Assembly: GCA_963732375.1 (NCBI GenBank)
Contig: CAVSZE010000003.1
Coordinates: 434,001 to 498,000, forward strand
DNA from: RPQJ01 sp963732375
Lineage (GTDB): Bacteria > Pseudomonadota > Gammaproteobacteria > Steroidobacterales > Steroidobacteraceae
DNA: 64,000 nt
Direction: 5' to 3'
Position numbers and translations under genes: made by a program
Shown here: in pieces, positions 1-8,683 of the stretch
Layout of the letters: the number at the start of each line of letters is the position of its first letter
Position numbering within the stretch: position 1 is the first letter of the stretch
Notes under the pieces: model-generated
Databases searched by the model: none
Seen by the model: the letters and a program-made list of their open reading frames with translations, nothing else
What the model was told of the DNA's origin: nothing

Positions 1-490
1 CCTTGCCCGTCGTGCAGTGACACAACGCAGGCAGGCCGCCCTCGTCCGCCAGCCCGCGATATAGCCGGCTCATTCCTGCGCGCGCGCTCGGCAACGTTAC
101 GATGGATCGATATCCGTCGACGAATAGTGCAGCCGCCCGCCCTTTTCCCAGCGCCGCCTTGGCAACCCTGGGATGTTCGAGCAGACGCAGCAACTGGGCG
201 GGCGCTGCCTGCGGATCGTCTGCCATCAGGTCGAGCGGCACTTGCGTCGCGCCGGAAATCCGCTCGTCCGGCGTCATCATCCGCTCCGCCTCGGTGCGCA
301 GGTCGTAAACGACCTTGATGCCGAGGCTCGCGACAGCTTCAGCCTCTACTGCAGACAACTCGCCGACGTGATCCGATCGGTACAGAAGGCCCGAACGCAT
401 CATCCCGCCGCCGGCCACGCGATGCCCGCCCGCGTCGCGGAAATTAGGCATCGATGCGATCCGGATATTCAATGCAGTGTCTACCGTCAC
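1..490 (-). CDS. Tyrosine-protein phosphatase family protein (partial, 3' end missing)
   Basis: This gene runs off the left edge, so only about the first 163 codons are visible. It reads MPNFRDAGGHRV near the N-terminus and ends exactly at CHCTTGK. That is the start of the Cx5R phosphatase loop (CHCTxGKDRTG) of the Y_phosphatase3/SIW14-like group. The general-acid and arginine part of the loop lies outside the window. I chose the GTG at 490 because it overlaps the stop codon of pgl (GTGA); an ATG at 451 is the alternative. It is the last visible gene of the glucose operon. A phosphatase of this group could act on phosphotyrosine or on phosphorylated sugars or inositol, and the sequence does not decide which. 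Confidence 0.8.
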   Translation of the reverse strand, partial: MTVDTALNIRIASMPNFRDAGGHRVAGGGMMRSGLLYRSDHVGELSAVEAEAVASLGIKVVYDLRTEAERMMTPDERISGATQVPLDLMADDPQAAPAQLLRLLEHPRVAKAALGKGRAAALFVDGYRSIVTLPSARAGMSRLYRGLADEGGLPALCHCTTGK

Positions 491-1179
491 ACTCCAGCTG
501 CCGCACGATCCGCGAGCACGATGGCCTTGTCCTGGCATACCCGACCGGCAGGGATGGTGCGATCTCCATCGAGCATTCGCCGCAGCATCGTTGCCTTGTC
601 GGCGCCGGTGACGACCCATAGCACCCGGCGGGACCTGTTGATCAGCGGAAACGTGAGCGTCATTCGTCGCCGACCCTGGTAGGGTCCGGCCAGCGCAACG
701 TCCGCGCCCGTCACATCGAGCGAAGCATCACCGGGCACCAGCGACGCAGTGTGGCCATCGGACCCGAGACCGAGGTGCACGAGGTCGAGTACGGGTGGGT
801 CCCCGGCGAAGGCTCTCAACGTTGATGAATACAGGCGCGCCGCGGCTTCCAGGTCTGGCGCCGACACGGGCATTGCATGGACCTGTCCGGGCGCGAGTGG
901 CACCCTTGCCAGCAGCGAGTCGTGCAGCTGCGTCAGGTTGCGATCTGCGTCGTCGTCCGGCGCAACTCTCTCGTCCACCTGCCACAGGTGCACACCGGCC
1001 CACGGCACGTCCCGACCGGCGAGTGAGCGCAGCATCAGCCATGGAGTCCGGCCTCCACTCACGGCAAGCGTGAAGATGCCACGCGCCTCGACGCACGACC
1101 TTGCCTCGGCCGCGATGAAGTCAGCGGCTGCCTCGGCGACCGCCGCCGCGGTTTCCAGGACCTCGAACCTGCGGGTCAT
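487..1179 (-). CDS. pgl: 6-phosphogluconolactonase
   Basis: A 230-residue protein of the DevB/Pgl type, which hydrolyses 6-phosphogluconolactone to 6-phosphogluconate, the second step of the oxidative pentose phosphate pathway. Visible family motifs are the sugar-phosphate-binding VSGGRTP near residues 40-46, WxVDERxVxxxxxxxN in the first half (here VDERVAPDDDADRN), and LGLGSDGHTASLVPG near the middle. The ATG at 1179 overlaps the zwf stop codon as ATGA, so the two are translationally coupled. The reading frame stays open further upstream inside zwf, but that part has no family similarity. Length is normal for the family. Confidence 0.93.
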   Translation of the reverse strand: MTRRFEVLETAAAVAEAAADFIAAEARSCVEARGIFTLAVSGGRTPWLMLRSLAGRDVPWAGVHLWQVDERVAPDDDADRNLTQLHDSLLARVPLAPGQVHAMPVSAPDLEAAARLYSSTLRAFAGDPPVLDLVHLGLGSDGHTASLVPGDASLDVTGADVALAGPYQGRRRMTLTFPLINRSRRVLWVVTGADKATMLRRMLDGDRTIPAGRVCQDKAIVLADRAAAGV

Positions 1180-2561
1180 GCAGGGTCCGCAACGCGTGGG
1201 ACCGGGTTCACCCAGCCACCTGGCGGCATCACCGCCGTGGCCTCGAGCGGCCCCCAGGACCCCGGCCGATATACGTGAATGGGCGTAGCCTGCTTCAGCA
1301 CCGGGTCGACGATGCGCCACGCTTCCTCGATGTAATCCTCGCGCGCAAACAGTGTCTGGTCGCCGGCCATCGCATCCGTAAGGACGCGCTCATACGCATC
1401 CATCTCACCGGCAGCAGGCCTGCGGCTCAGCATCATTTCAGCCTGCTGGCCGATCATCCGGTCCTCAGGGTCCATCACCGTGAGCCCGAATGCCGCCTCG
1501 ACCTCGGGGCTTACCCGGAATCGAATGTAGTTCGGGGCCGGGTCGCAACCCGGAAATACCTTCGGCAATCGTCGCAAACGCACCATGAGTTCGGTGCAGG
1601 TTACGGGCAACAGCTTGCCGGCTCGAATGTAGAACGGCACCCCCTGCCAGCGCCAGGAATTCACGTGCAGCCGCAATGCGGCGAACGTCTCGACCTGCGA
1701 ATCCTTCCCGACACCCCGCTCATCGAGATAGCCGCGGAACTGCCCGCGAACCAGTTCCGCTGCCGCAATCGGCTCGATGGCCTTAAGGAACTTGACCTTC
1801 TCGTCGCGAATCGACTCGCTGTCGATGCGTGCCGGCGGTTCCATCGCGAGATTGGCGAGCACCTGGAACAGGTGGTTCTGGATCACGTCGCGAATCGCGC
1901 CTGTCTGGTCGTAGAAGGCGCCGCGTCCCTGCACGCCGAAATCCTCGGCCATCGTGATCTGCACGCTTTCGACGTGATCGCGGTTCAGGAACGACTCGAC
2001 CAGCGAGTTGGTGAAGCGCGAAAAAAGCATGTTGTGCACTGGCCGTTTACCCAGGTAGTGGTCGATGCGAAAGATCGATCGCTCGTCGAACCTGGTGAAC
2101 AGGATCCGGTTCAGCGCTTGCGCCGATGCCAGGTCCATGCCGAACGGCTTCTCGACTATGACCCTGGCGCCGCTGCCACATTCCGACCTCGCCAGCTTCT
2201 CGACGACTGGACCGAACATGACCGGCGGGATGGCCAGGTAATGCGCTGGCTTTCGGGCGTCGCCCAGCGCCACACGCAACGACTCGAATGTCGCGATGTT
2301 GTCGTAGTCGCCATTGACGTACCGCAGCAGGCCGCACAATTTCGCGAACGCAGCCTCGTCGACTCCACCATGCTTCTCGATACTGTCGCGCGCGTGCGCG
2401 CGAAACTGCTCCAGCGTCCAACCGGCCCGGGCCACGCCTATCACCGGGACGTCAAGGTGCCCCCGCTTCACCATCGCCTGCAGCGCCGGAAAGATCTTCT
2501 TGTGGGCGAGGTCACCGGTGGCGCCGAAGAACACCAGCGCGTCTGAAGTCGACTCTTTCAC
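1176..2561 (-). CDS. zwf: Glucose-6-phosphate 1-dehydrogenase
   Basis: Oxidises glucose-6-phosphate to 6-phosphogluconolactone with NAD(P)+. The N-terminal dinucleotide-binding motif FFGATGDLAHKK and the active-site signature RIDHYLGK are both present. The residue after GK is Arg, where many family members have Glu. With the GTG at 2561 the protein has 461 residues; a GGGGG stretch lies about 10 bases upstream. An in-frame ATG at 2609 inside gnd would add 16 residues (including WGGGG) that do not look like the family start. The gene lies 25 bases after gnd and overlaps pgl, in a Pgi-Gnd-Zwf-Pgl order that brings the whole oxidative branch together. The start is uncertain; the function is not. 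Confidence 0.92.
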   Translation of the reverse strand: MKESTSDALVFFGATGDLAHKKIFPALQAMVKRGHLDVPVIGVARAGWTLEQFRAHARDSIEKHGGVDEAAFAKLCGLLRYVNGDYDNIATFESLRVALGDARKPAHYLAIPPVMFGPVVEKLARSECGSGARVIVEKPFGMDLASAQALNRILFTRFDERSIFRIDHYLGKRPVHNMLFSRFTNSLVESFLNRDHVESVQITMAEDFGVQGRGAFYDQTGAIRDVIQNHLFQVLANLAMEPPARIDSESIRDEKVKFLKAIEPIAAAELVRGQFRGYLDERGVGKDSQVETFAALRLHVNSWRWQGVPFYIRAGKLLPVTCTELMVRLRRLPKVFPGCDPAPNYIRFRVSPEVEAAFGLTVMDPEDRMIGQQAEMMLSRRPAAGEMDAYERVLTDAMAGDQTLFAREDYIEEAWRIVDPVLKQATPIHVYRPGSWGPLEATAVMPPGGWVNPVPRVADPA

Positions 2562-2586
2562 GGGAATTGAGCCCCCGCCGCCCCAA

Positions 2587-3606
2587 TCACTTTCCGGCGG
2601 CTTTCTCATGGTGCCCGCCGAACTGGTAGCGCATCGCCGACAGCAGCCGGTTCTGGAAATCCGCCTCGCCGCGTGAACTGAACCGCTCGTAGAGTGCCGT
2701 GGTGAGAACCGGGGCAGGCACCGCTTCGTCGATGGCCGCCTTGATCGTCCAGCGACCCTCGCCCGAATCCGAAACGCGGCCGGCGAAATTTGCCAGCGCG
2801 GGATCCTCGATCAGCGACCTGGCCGTGAGATCCAGCAGCCAGGAGGCGATCACGCTGCCGCGACGCCACACTTCGGTGATGTCCGGCAGGTTCATGTCGT
2901 ATTGGTAATGCTCGGGATCCCGCAGCGGCGTCGTCTCCGCGTCCACCTCATGCGAGCGCTTGCCGACGTTTGCCGCAGCAAGTATGCCCAGGCCCTCCGC
3001 ATACGCCGCCATGATTCCGTACTCAATGCCGTTGTGGACCATCTTGACGAAATGGCCGGCGCCATTTGGCCCGCAGTGCAGGTAGCCCTGCTCGGCCGTC
3101 CCGCCCGCCTGTTCGCGCCCCGGCGTGCGCTCAATGCCGCCCAATCCCGGCGCAAGGGACACGAACACCGGATCGAGGTGCTTCACCACGCCCGGCTCCC
3201 CGCCGATCATCATGCAATAGCCACGCTCGAGGCCCCACACCCCGCCACTGGTACCCACGTCCACATAGTGGATGCCCATTCCCGCAAGCGCCTTCGCGCG
3301 ACGAAGGTCGTCCACGTAGTAAGAGTTGCCACCGTCAATGACGATGTCGCCCCTGTCGAGCAGCGGCGCGAGTTCATCGATCGTCGTGTCCACTGCTGCA
3401 GCCGGGACCATCAGCCAGACGGCACGTGGCTTTTCGAGCTTTTTCACCAGGTCCGCGAGCGACGCGGCTCCGATCGCCTTCTCGGCCTCGAGCTCTGCCA
3501 CCGCCTTCGGCGTCCTGTTGTAGACCACGCAGTCGTGGCCATCTCCAAGCAGGCGCCGGACCATGTTTGCGCCCATTCGTCCGAGTCCGACCATACCGAG
3601 CTGCAT
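2587..3606 (-). CDS. gnd: 6-phosphogluconate dehydrogenase, decarboxylating, short form
   Basis: Converts 6-phosphogluconate to ribulose-5-phosphate and CO2. The Rossmann motif GLGRMGANM lies at residues 7-15. GTSGGVWGLERGYCMMIGG and the catalytic region GHFVKMVHNGIEYG are clear. At 339 residues it belongs to the short class (about 300-340) rather than the roughly 470-residue enzyme of enteric bacteria; known short forms often prefer NAD+. The ATG at 3606 overlaps the pgi stop codon (TGATG), which is why I preferred it to the TTG at 3612. It sits between pgi and zwf in the glucose operon. Confidence 0.93.
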   Translation of the reverse strand: MQLGMVGLGRMGANMVRRLLGDGHDCVVYNRTPKAVAELEAEKAIGAASLADLVKKLEKPRAVWLMVPAAAVDTTIDELAPLLDRGDIVIDGGNSYYVDDLRRAKALAGMGIHYVDVGTSGGVWGLERGYCMMIGGEPGVVKHLDPVFVSLAPGLGGIERTPGREQAGGTAEQGYLHCGPNGAGHFVKMVHNGIEYGIMAAYAEGLGILAAANVGKRSHEVDAETTPLRDPEHYQYDMNLPDITEVWRRGSVIASWLLDLTARSLIEDPALANFAGRVSDSGEGRWTIKAAIDEAVPAPVLTTALYERFSSRGEADFQNRLLSAMRYQFGGHHEKAAGK

Positions 3607-5240
3607 CAGCAATTCCTCAACTTTCGGTAGCGGCGAATCAGGGCATTCGTCGAGCTGTCATGTGTGAGACCCGGCGTCTCGCCATCAAGTTCCGGGACGA
3701 TGCGCTGCGCCAGGACCTTGCCGAGCTCCACCCCCCACTGGTCGAAAGGATTCACGTTCCAGATCGCGCCCTGGGTGAACACGATATGTTCGTAGAGGGC
3801 CACCAGCCGTCCGAGCGCCGCGGGCGTCAGCCGCTCCAGCAGCAGCGTGTTGGACGGGCGATTGCCCTCGAATGTCCGGTGCGGCACGAGCCAGTCCGGT
3901 ATGCCTTCCGCCCGAAGCTCCCCCGCGGTCTTGCCGAAGGCCAACGCCTCGCCCTGGGCGAACACGTTCGCCATCAACAGGTCGTGGTGATTTCCGAGTT
4001 TGTTCAACGGCTGGCCGAAGGCGATGAAATCGCAGGGCACCAGTCTCGTCCCCTGGTGGATCAGCTGGTAGAAGGAATGCTGGCCATTCGTTCCCGGTTC
4101 GCCCCAGTAAATAGGACCGGTGCTGCAGCCAACCGGTTCGCCGTCGAGCTGCACGCACTTGCCGTTGCTCTCCATCGTCAGTTGCTGCAGGTATGCCGGG
4201 AAACGCTTCAGGTATTGCTCGTACGGCAGGATGGCAACCGTCTGCGCCCCGAGGAAATTGTTGTTCCAGACACCCAGCATGCCCATCAGCACCGGAAGGT
4301 TGCGCTCGAAGGGCGCGTTCCGGAAGTGCTCGTCCATCTCGTGGAAGCCGGAGAGCATCGCGCGGAAGTGCTCCGGCCCGACCGCCAGCATTGTCGAGAG
4401 GCCGATCGCCGAGTCCATCGAGTACCGGCCGCCAACCCAGTCCCAGAAACCGAACATGTTGTCGGTGTCGATGCCGAACCCGGCCACCTCCTCCGAATTG
4501 GTGGACACGGCGACGAAGTGCCGTGCCACCGCCTTCTGGTCCCCGCCCAGCGCCGCCAGCGACCATGCGCGTGCGGAGCGGGCATTGGTCATCGTCTCGA
4601 GCGTCGTGAATGTCTTCGACGCGACGATGAACAATGTCTCCGCAGCGTCGAGGTCGCGCACCGCCTCGGCGAAATCCGTTGCGTCCACGTTCGACACGAA
4701 GCGGAATTCAAGATCCCGCTGGCTGTAGTGCTTCAGCGCCTCATATGCCATCACCGGGCCGAGGTCCGACCCGCCTATGCCGATGTTGACGATCTTGCGG
4801 ATGCGCCTGCCCGTGTACCCGAGCCATTCCCCATCGCGCACGTGGTTGGCGAACGAGGCCATCCGGTCGAGCACTACGTGCACACTCGGCACGACGTTCT
4901 CGCCATCGACGAGGATCGACGCCTCGCGCGGAGCCCGCAGCGCCACGTGTAGCACCGATCGCTTTTCGGTTACGTTGATCCGGTCGCCGCGGAACATCGC
5001 GTCGATGCGGCCGCGCAGACCCGATTCATCCGCGAGGGCGACCAGCAGCCTGACGGTTTCGCTGGTAACGTGATTTTTCGAGTAATCGAGATAGACGCCG
5101 GCGGCATCGAGCGTCATGCGATCGCCGCGAGCCGGATCCTGCGCGAACAAGTCCCTAAGGTGCGCCGAGCCAAATTCGTCCCGGTGAGCGGCGAGTGCCG
5201 CCCAGGCGGCGAGCGAGGTCACAGGTCGATGTTCATCCAT
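3606..5240 (-). CDS. pgi: Glucose-6-phosphate isomerase
   Basis: Interconverts glucose-6-phosphate and fructose-6-phosphate. The 544-residue protein carries the family landmarks in order: IGIGGSDLGP, the phosphate-binding VASKTFTTLETMTNA, GGRYSMDSAIG, GEPGTNGQHSFYQL (catalytic Glu region) and the C-terminal DQWGVELGK with the catalytic lysine. Its length is typical. It starts one base past the end of the glucokinase gene and overlaps gnd, so it is an internal gene of the glucose operon. Its placement lets fructose-6-phosphate re-enter the oxidative branch, allowing cycling. Confidence 0.96.
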   Translation of the reverse strand: MDEHRPVTSLAAWAALAAHRDEFGSAHLRDLFAQDPARGDRMTLDAAGVYLDYSKNHVTSETVRLLVALADESGLRGRIDAMFRGDRINVTEKRSVLHVALRAPREASILVDGENVVPSVHVVLDRMASFANHVRDGEWLGYTGRRIRKIVNIGIGGSDLGPVMAYEALKHYSQRDLEFRFVSNVDATDFAEAVRDLDAAETLFIVASKTFTTLETMTNARSARAWSLAALGGDQKAVARHFVAVSTNSEEVAGFGIDTDNMFGFWDWVGGRYSMDSAIGLSTMLAVGPEHFRAMLSGFHEMDEHFRNAPFERNLPVLMGMLGVWNNNFLGAQTVAILPYEQYLKRFPAYLQQLTMESNGKCVQLDGEPVGCSTGPIYWGEPGTNGQHSFYQLIHQGTRLVPCDFIAFGQPLNKLGNHHDLLMANVFAQGEALAFGKTAGELRAEGIPDWLVPHRTFEGNRPSNTLLLERLTPAALGRLVALYEHIVFTQGAIWNVNPFDQWGVELGKVLAQRIVPELDGETPGLTHDSSTNALIRRYRKLRNC

Positions 5241-5241
5241 A

Positions 5242-5943
5242 TCACTTCACCTTCGCCGATCGATTCGCGGCCTGCGGCTTGCGTCGCCGCCCGGCCTCAC
5301 CATCCCAGATTCGAAACCCGCCCGTGAATGCATTGGCATTGTCACCCTCCCGGCAGCCAGCGGGCAGCTTCCGGAGTTTTCTCGCGTTGCCGCCGCCGAT
5401 CACGATGTCGTCCGGGTGCATCGCCGCCGCGAAGCGCTCGACCACGAACGCGACGTGCTTACGCCATTTCTTCCTGCCCAGTCGCTCGAGCCCGCGCAGG
5501 CCAACGTAGTCTTCGACCGTGGCCTTCCGGTACGGCAGGTGCGCGAGTTCCATCGGCACCACGTGTCCGTCCACGACCAGCGCGGACCCGAGGCCCGTGC
5601 CGAGTCCGAGGAAGAGCATGGTTCCCGTCACGTAGCTTCCGAGCGCCTGCATTGCGGCATCGTTCATGACCTTGACCGGCCTGCCAAAGGCCCTCTGGAA
5701 GTCAAACCCGATCCAGCCCGGGGCGAGGTTGTACGGCTCCGCGGCGATCCGGCCCTTCAGAACGAGTCCCGGGTAGCCCATCGACACGACGTCAAATCGC
5801 CAGTCCCGCGCGAGCTTCCGGACGCCGGTGACCATGCGGCGCGGCGTCAGCGTCGACCCGGATTCGAATTCGCGGCGCTCCGACTGGCTGGTCGCCAGGA
5901 TCTTCACGTGGGTCCCCCCCACGTCGATGGCCAGTACCCTCAT
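5242..5943 (-). CDS. ppgK: ROK-family glucokinase, probably polyphosphate-type
   Basis: A 233-residue ASKHA-fold sugar kinase. The phosphate-1 loop DVGGTHVK is at residues 7-14. The catalytic Asp is in VMNDAAMQALG, and the adenosine or polyphosphate loop is GLGTGLGSALVVDG. It is short and lacks the Cys-rich zinc motif of typical ROK regulators and kinases, as polyphosphate glucokinases do. The C-terminus is Arg/Lys-rich. The ATG at 5943 overlaps the stop of the upstream glycosidase (ATGA). In this operon it would phosphorylate the glucose released by that glycosidase. Use of polyphosphate rather than ATP is an inference from size and similarity only. Confidence 0.78.
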   Translation of the reverse strand: MRVLAIDVGGTHVKILATSQSERREFESGSTLTPRRMVTGVRKLARDWRFDVVSMGYPGLVLKGRIAAEPYNLAPGWIGFDFQRAFGRPVKVMNDAAMQALGSYVTGTMLFLGLGTGLGSALVVDGHVVPMELAHLPYRKATVEDYVGLRGLERLGRKKWRKHVAFVVERFAAAMHPDDIVIGGGNARKLRKLPAGCREGDNANAFTGGFRIWDGEAGRRRKPQAANRSAKVK

Positions 5944-8603
5944 TTGTCGCTTCCCCTGCCTGCATGGCGCTTCCGACGGTCGGCCACCAGCACGCCGGCG
6001 AGCGCCGTCCAACCGGTCTGGTGCGACGCGCCGAGACCTTCACCGGTGTCGCCGTTGAAGTACTCGTAGAAGAGCTGCGGGTCCGCCCACGCGGCGTCGC
6101 CGCTGGAGAGGCTGCGTGGCCCCTGCGCGGGTCGCGAGCCGTCGGCACCGGGCACGAAGAGCGCGAGCAACCGACGTTCGAGTTCATCGGCGACCTGCCC
6201 GAGGTTCGCCTGCACCGCGGACCCGGTCGGCATCTCGACCGTGAATTGCTCGCCCAGGCAGTCGCCCAGGTGACGCAGCGACTCGATTGCCAGGAAATTG
6301 AGCGGGAACCAGACCGGACCGCGCCAGTTGGAATTACCCCCGAAGAGTCCGCTCGTCGATTCCGCGGGCTCGTAGTCGAGACGCGCTTCGCCCCCGGGCA
6401 GCGCGACCGCCAGCGGATGCTCGCGGTGATAGCGAGACAGTGACCGCAGGCCGTACGGCGACAGGAATTCCTCTTCGTCCAGCATCCGCTCCAGCACGCG
6501 CCTCAAGCGTGGCCCATCGACCAGCGACAGCAGCTCCGGCCGTCCGTCGTTGGGGAAGTACCTCAGGTAACCCGACAACGCCGGCTTGTTCTCGATGAAC
6601 CACCGCGCCCGCGCCGTGAAATCCGGCAGTTCGTCCCATAGCGATGCATCGAGCTTCACTGCCGCGAACAGCGGCAGCAAGCCGACCATGGAACGCGCCC
6701 GCACCGGGACGGATTTCCCGTCCGGGGTCCGGATCCGGTCGTAGAAGAAGCCGTCCTCCTCATCCCACAACTCGCTCATCGCAGATGCGATGGACGCGAA
6801 GTGCTCGAAGAACTTGAGCGCCATGTCCTCATACGCGTGGTCGTGGTTGGCGAGCCTCAGTGCCATCTCGAGCATGTTCAGGCAGTACTTCGCCATCCAT
6901 GCCGTGCCGTCCGACTGCTCGAGCATGCAGCCGCTGGGAAGCGGGTGCGAGCGGTCGAAGGCGCCGATGTTGTCGAGCCCCAGGAAGCCGCCCTCGAAAA
7001 TGTTGTCGCCAGAGGCATCCTTGCGGTTGACCCACCAGGTGAAGTTGATCAGCAGCTTGTGAAACGCGCGCGCGAGGAATTCGAAGTCGTTCCCGCCGTC
7101 GATCGAAAACACCTTGAGCGCGGCCCAGGCATGCACCGGCGGATTGACGTCGCCGAAATTCCACTCGTACGCCGGCAACTGGCCGTTCGGATGCATGTAC
7201 CACTCGCGGCACAGAAGCAGCAGCTGGTGCTTCGCGGCTGCCGGGTCGGTATGCGCGAGCACCACGCAGTGGAACGCCAGGTCCCACGCCGCGTACCACG
7301 GATACTCCCACTTGTCCGGCATCGCGATGATGTCGTGGTTGTCGAGGTGTCGCCAGTCCGCGTTGCGTCCCGACAGGCGGGCCCGCGGCGGCTTGACCTG
7401 GTCGCCCTCGAGCCAACGCTCGACGTCGTAGTGGTAGAACTGCTGGCTCCAGACCATGCCGGAGAAGGCCTGTCGCATCACGGCCGCCTCGTCGTCGGTC
7501 GCTCCATCCGGACGCAGCCCTGAGTAGAAGTCGTCCGCCTCGCGCGCGCGTTCCGACATGGCGCGCTCGAAGTCCGCCCCGAGATCGAGCGCAGCCTCGC
7601 CATCCTCGCGTGCGAGCCGCAGACGGAGTTCCACCGTCTCGCCTGCCGCGACATTCACGCGGTACCAGCAGGACATCTTCGTGCCGCGATGCTCCGGGTT
7701 GATCGTTGAAGCGCCATGAACCACGTGGTCATTGATTCCGTCCTTGGGGTAAGGCGTCGTCGCGGGCGCACCGAAAAGCCGCGCAGTATTCGTTTCGTTC
7801 TCGCAGAAGAGCAGTACTGGCGCTTTTCCATCCGGTTCCGGACCCGCGACGAGGCGCCAGCGACCAACCTCCTGCTCATCAGCGACCGCCGAGGCTCCGC
7901 CAGGCCCCACAGCCTCGTCAGCACGGATTTCCGGGCGTGGTACACGGTCGCCCCAGGACCATCGATTCCTGAACCAAAGCGTCGGCAGCACATGTAGTTC
8001 CGACGCGTCCTGTCCTGCGTTCGTGATGCGGAGCCGCAGGCAGACGTCGGTCGGCGATGCCTTCGCATAGTCGGCCGAAATCACCCAGTAACGACCATGG
8101 TCGAAAATGCCCGTGTCGCGCAACTCAAACTCGCGGTCCGCGTGACCGCGACGCGCGTTCTCATCGACGAGTCGTGCGTACGGAAATTCGTCCTGAGGGT
8201 AGTGATAACGCCATTGCAGCCAGGATGCGCTGGGCGTTGCATCGACGTACCACCAGCATTCCTTGGCGTCCTCGCCGTGGTTTCCCTCGTGCCCGGACAG
8301 CCCGAATATGCGCTCTTTCAGGAAAGGGTCGCGCCCGTTCCAGAACGCGAGCGCGAAACAGAGGTGCTGGTTGATGTCGCAGAGTCCGGCGAGACCGTCT
8401 TCGTTCCATCGATAAGCGCGGGAACGCGCGTGATCATGCGGGAAGGACCGCCACGGATCGCCATCGGCGCTGTAGTCCTCGCGGACCGTTCCCCAGGCGC
8501 GTTCGCTCAGCCAGGGCCCGATGGCTTTCCAGTCGCCCGGACGCCCGCTGGGCGCGGATTGAATCCGCGCACGCTCCGCGCCCGTTTGCTGGTTATTTGG
8601 CAT
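5940..8603 (-). CDS. GH63/MGH1-like glycoside hydrolase
   Basis: A large (887-residue) cytosolic-looking protein with no signal peptide. The N-terminal half is a beta-rich domain. The C-terminal half is an (alpha/alpha)6-barrel-like domain with LDNIGAFDRS, EQSDGTAWMAKYCLNMLEMAL and GNSNWRGPVWFPLNFLAIESL, which are hallmarks of the MGH1-like/GH63 group. GH63 and related enzymes release glucose or glucosylglycerate-type products from alpha-glucosides. I chose the ATG at 8603; a GTG three codons earlier is possible. It is the first gene of the glucose operon and overlaps the glucokinase start, suggesting that its product is glucose. The exact substrate is unknown. Confidence 0.82.
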   Translation of the reverse strand: MPNNQQTGAERARIQSAPSGRPGDWKAIGPWLSERAWGTVREDYSADGDPWRSFPHDHARSRAYRWNEDGLAGLCDINQHLCFALAFWNGRDPFLKERIFGLSGHEGNHGEDAKECWWYVDATPSASWLQWRYHYPQDEFPYARLVDENARRGHADREFELRDTGIFDHGRYWVISADYAKASPTDVCLRLRITNAGQDASELHVLPTLWFRNRWSWGDRVPRPEIRADEAVGPGGASAVADEQEVGRWRLVAGPEPDGKAPVLLFCENETNTARLFGAPATTPYPKDGINDHVVHGASTINPEHRGTKMSCWYRVNVAAGETVELRLRLAREDGEAALDLGADFERAMSERAREADDFYSGLRPDGATDDEAAVMRQAFSGMVWSQQFYHYDVERWLEGDQVKPPRARLSGRNADWRHLDNHDIIAMPDKWEYPWYAAWDLAFHCVVLAHTDPAAAKHQLLLLCREWYMHPNGQLPAYEWNFGDVNPPVHAWAALKVFSIDGGNDFEFLARAFHKLLINFTWWVNRKDASGDNIFEGGFLGLDNIGAFDRSHPLPSGCMLEQSDGTAWMAKYCLNMLEMALRLANHDHAYEDMALKFFEHFASIASAMSELWDEEDGFFYDRIRTPDGKSVPVRARSMVGLLPLFAAVKLDASLWDELPDFTARARWFIENKPALSGYLRYFPNDGRPELLSLVDGPRLRRVLERMLDEEEFLSPYGLRSLSRYHREHPLAVALPGGEARLDYEPAESTSGLFGGNSNWRGPVWFPLNFLAIESLRHLGDCLGEQFTVEMPTGSAVQANLGQVADELERRLLALFVPGADGSRPAQGPRSLSSGDAAWADPQLFYEYFNGDTGEGLGASHQTGWTALAGVLVADRRKRHAGRGSDK

Positions 8604-8683
8604 CCGTGTCACCGGCCACCGCTGAACGTCAGGATGCTAGTGTGGCCATCGTGACATCACAGGTAAAGCACGATGCCCGCGGG

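Noticed and set aside
3426..4952. A 508-codon plus-strand frame opposite pgi.
   Set aside because: Antisense shadow of pgi; Arg/His-rich composition and no ribosome site.
8604..8683. GTGACATCAC palindrome in the gap before the GH63 gene as a CRP-like operator.
   Set aside because: The arms are too short and the spacing does not match a CRP site.
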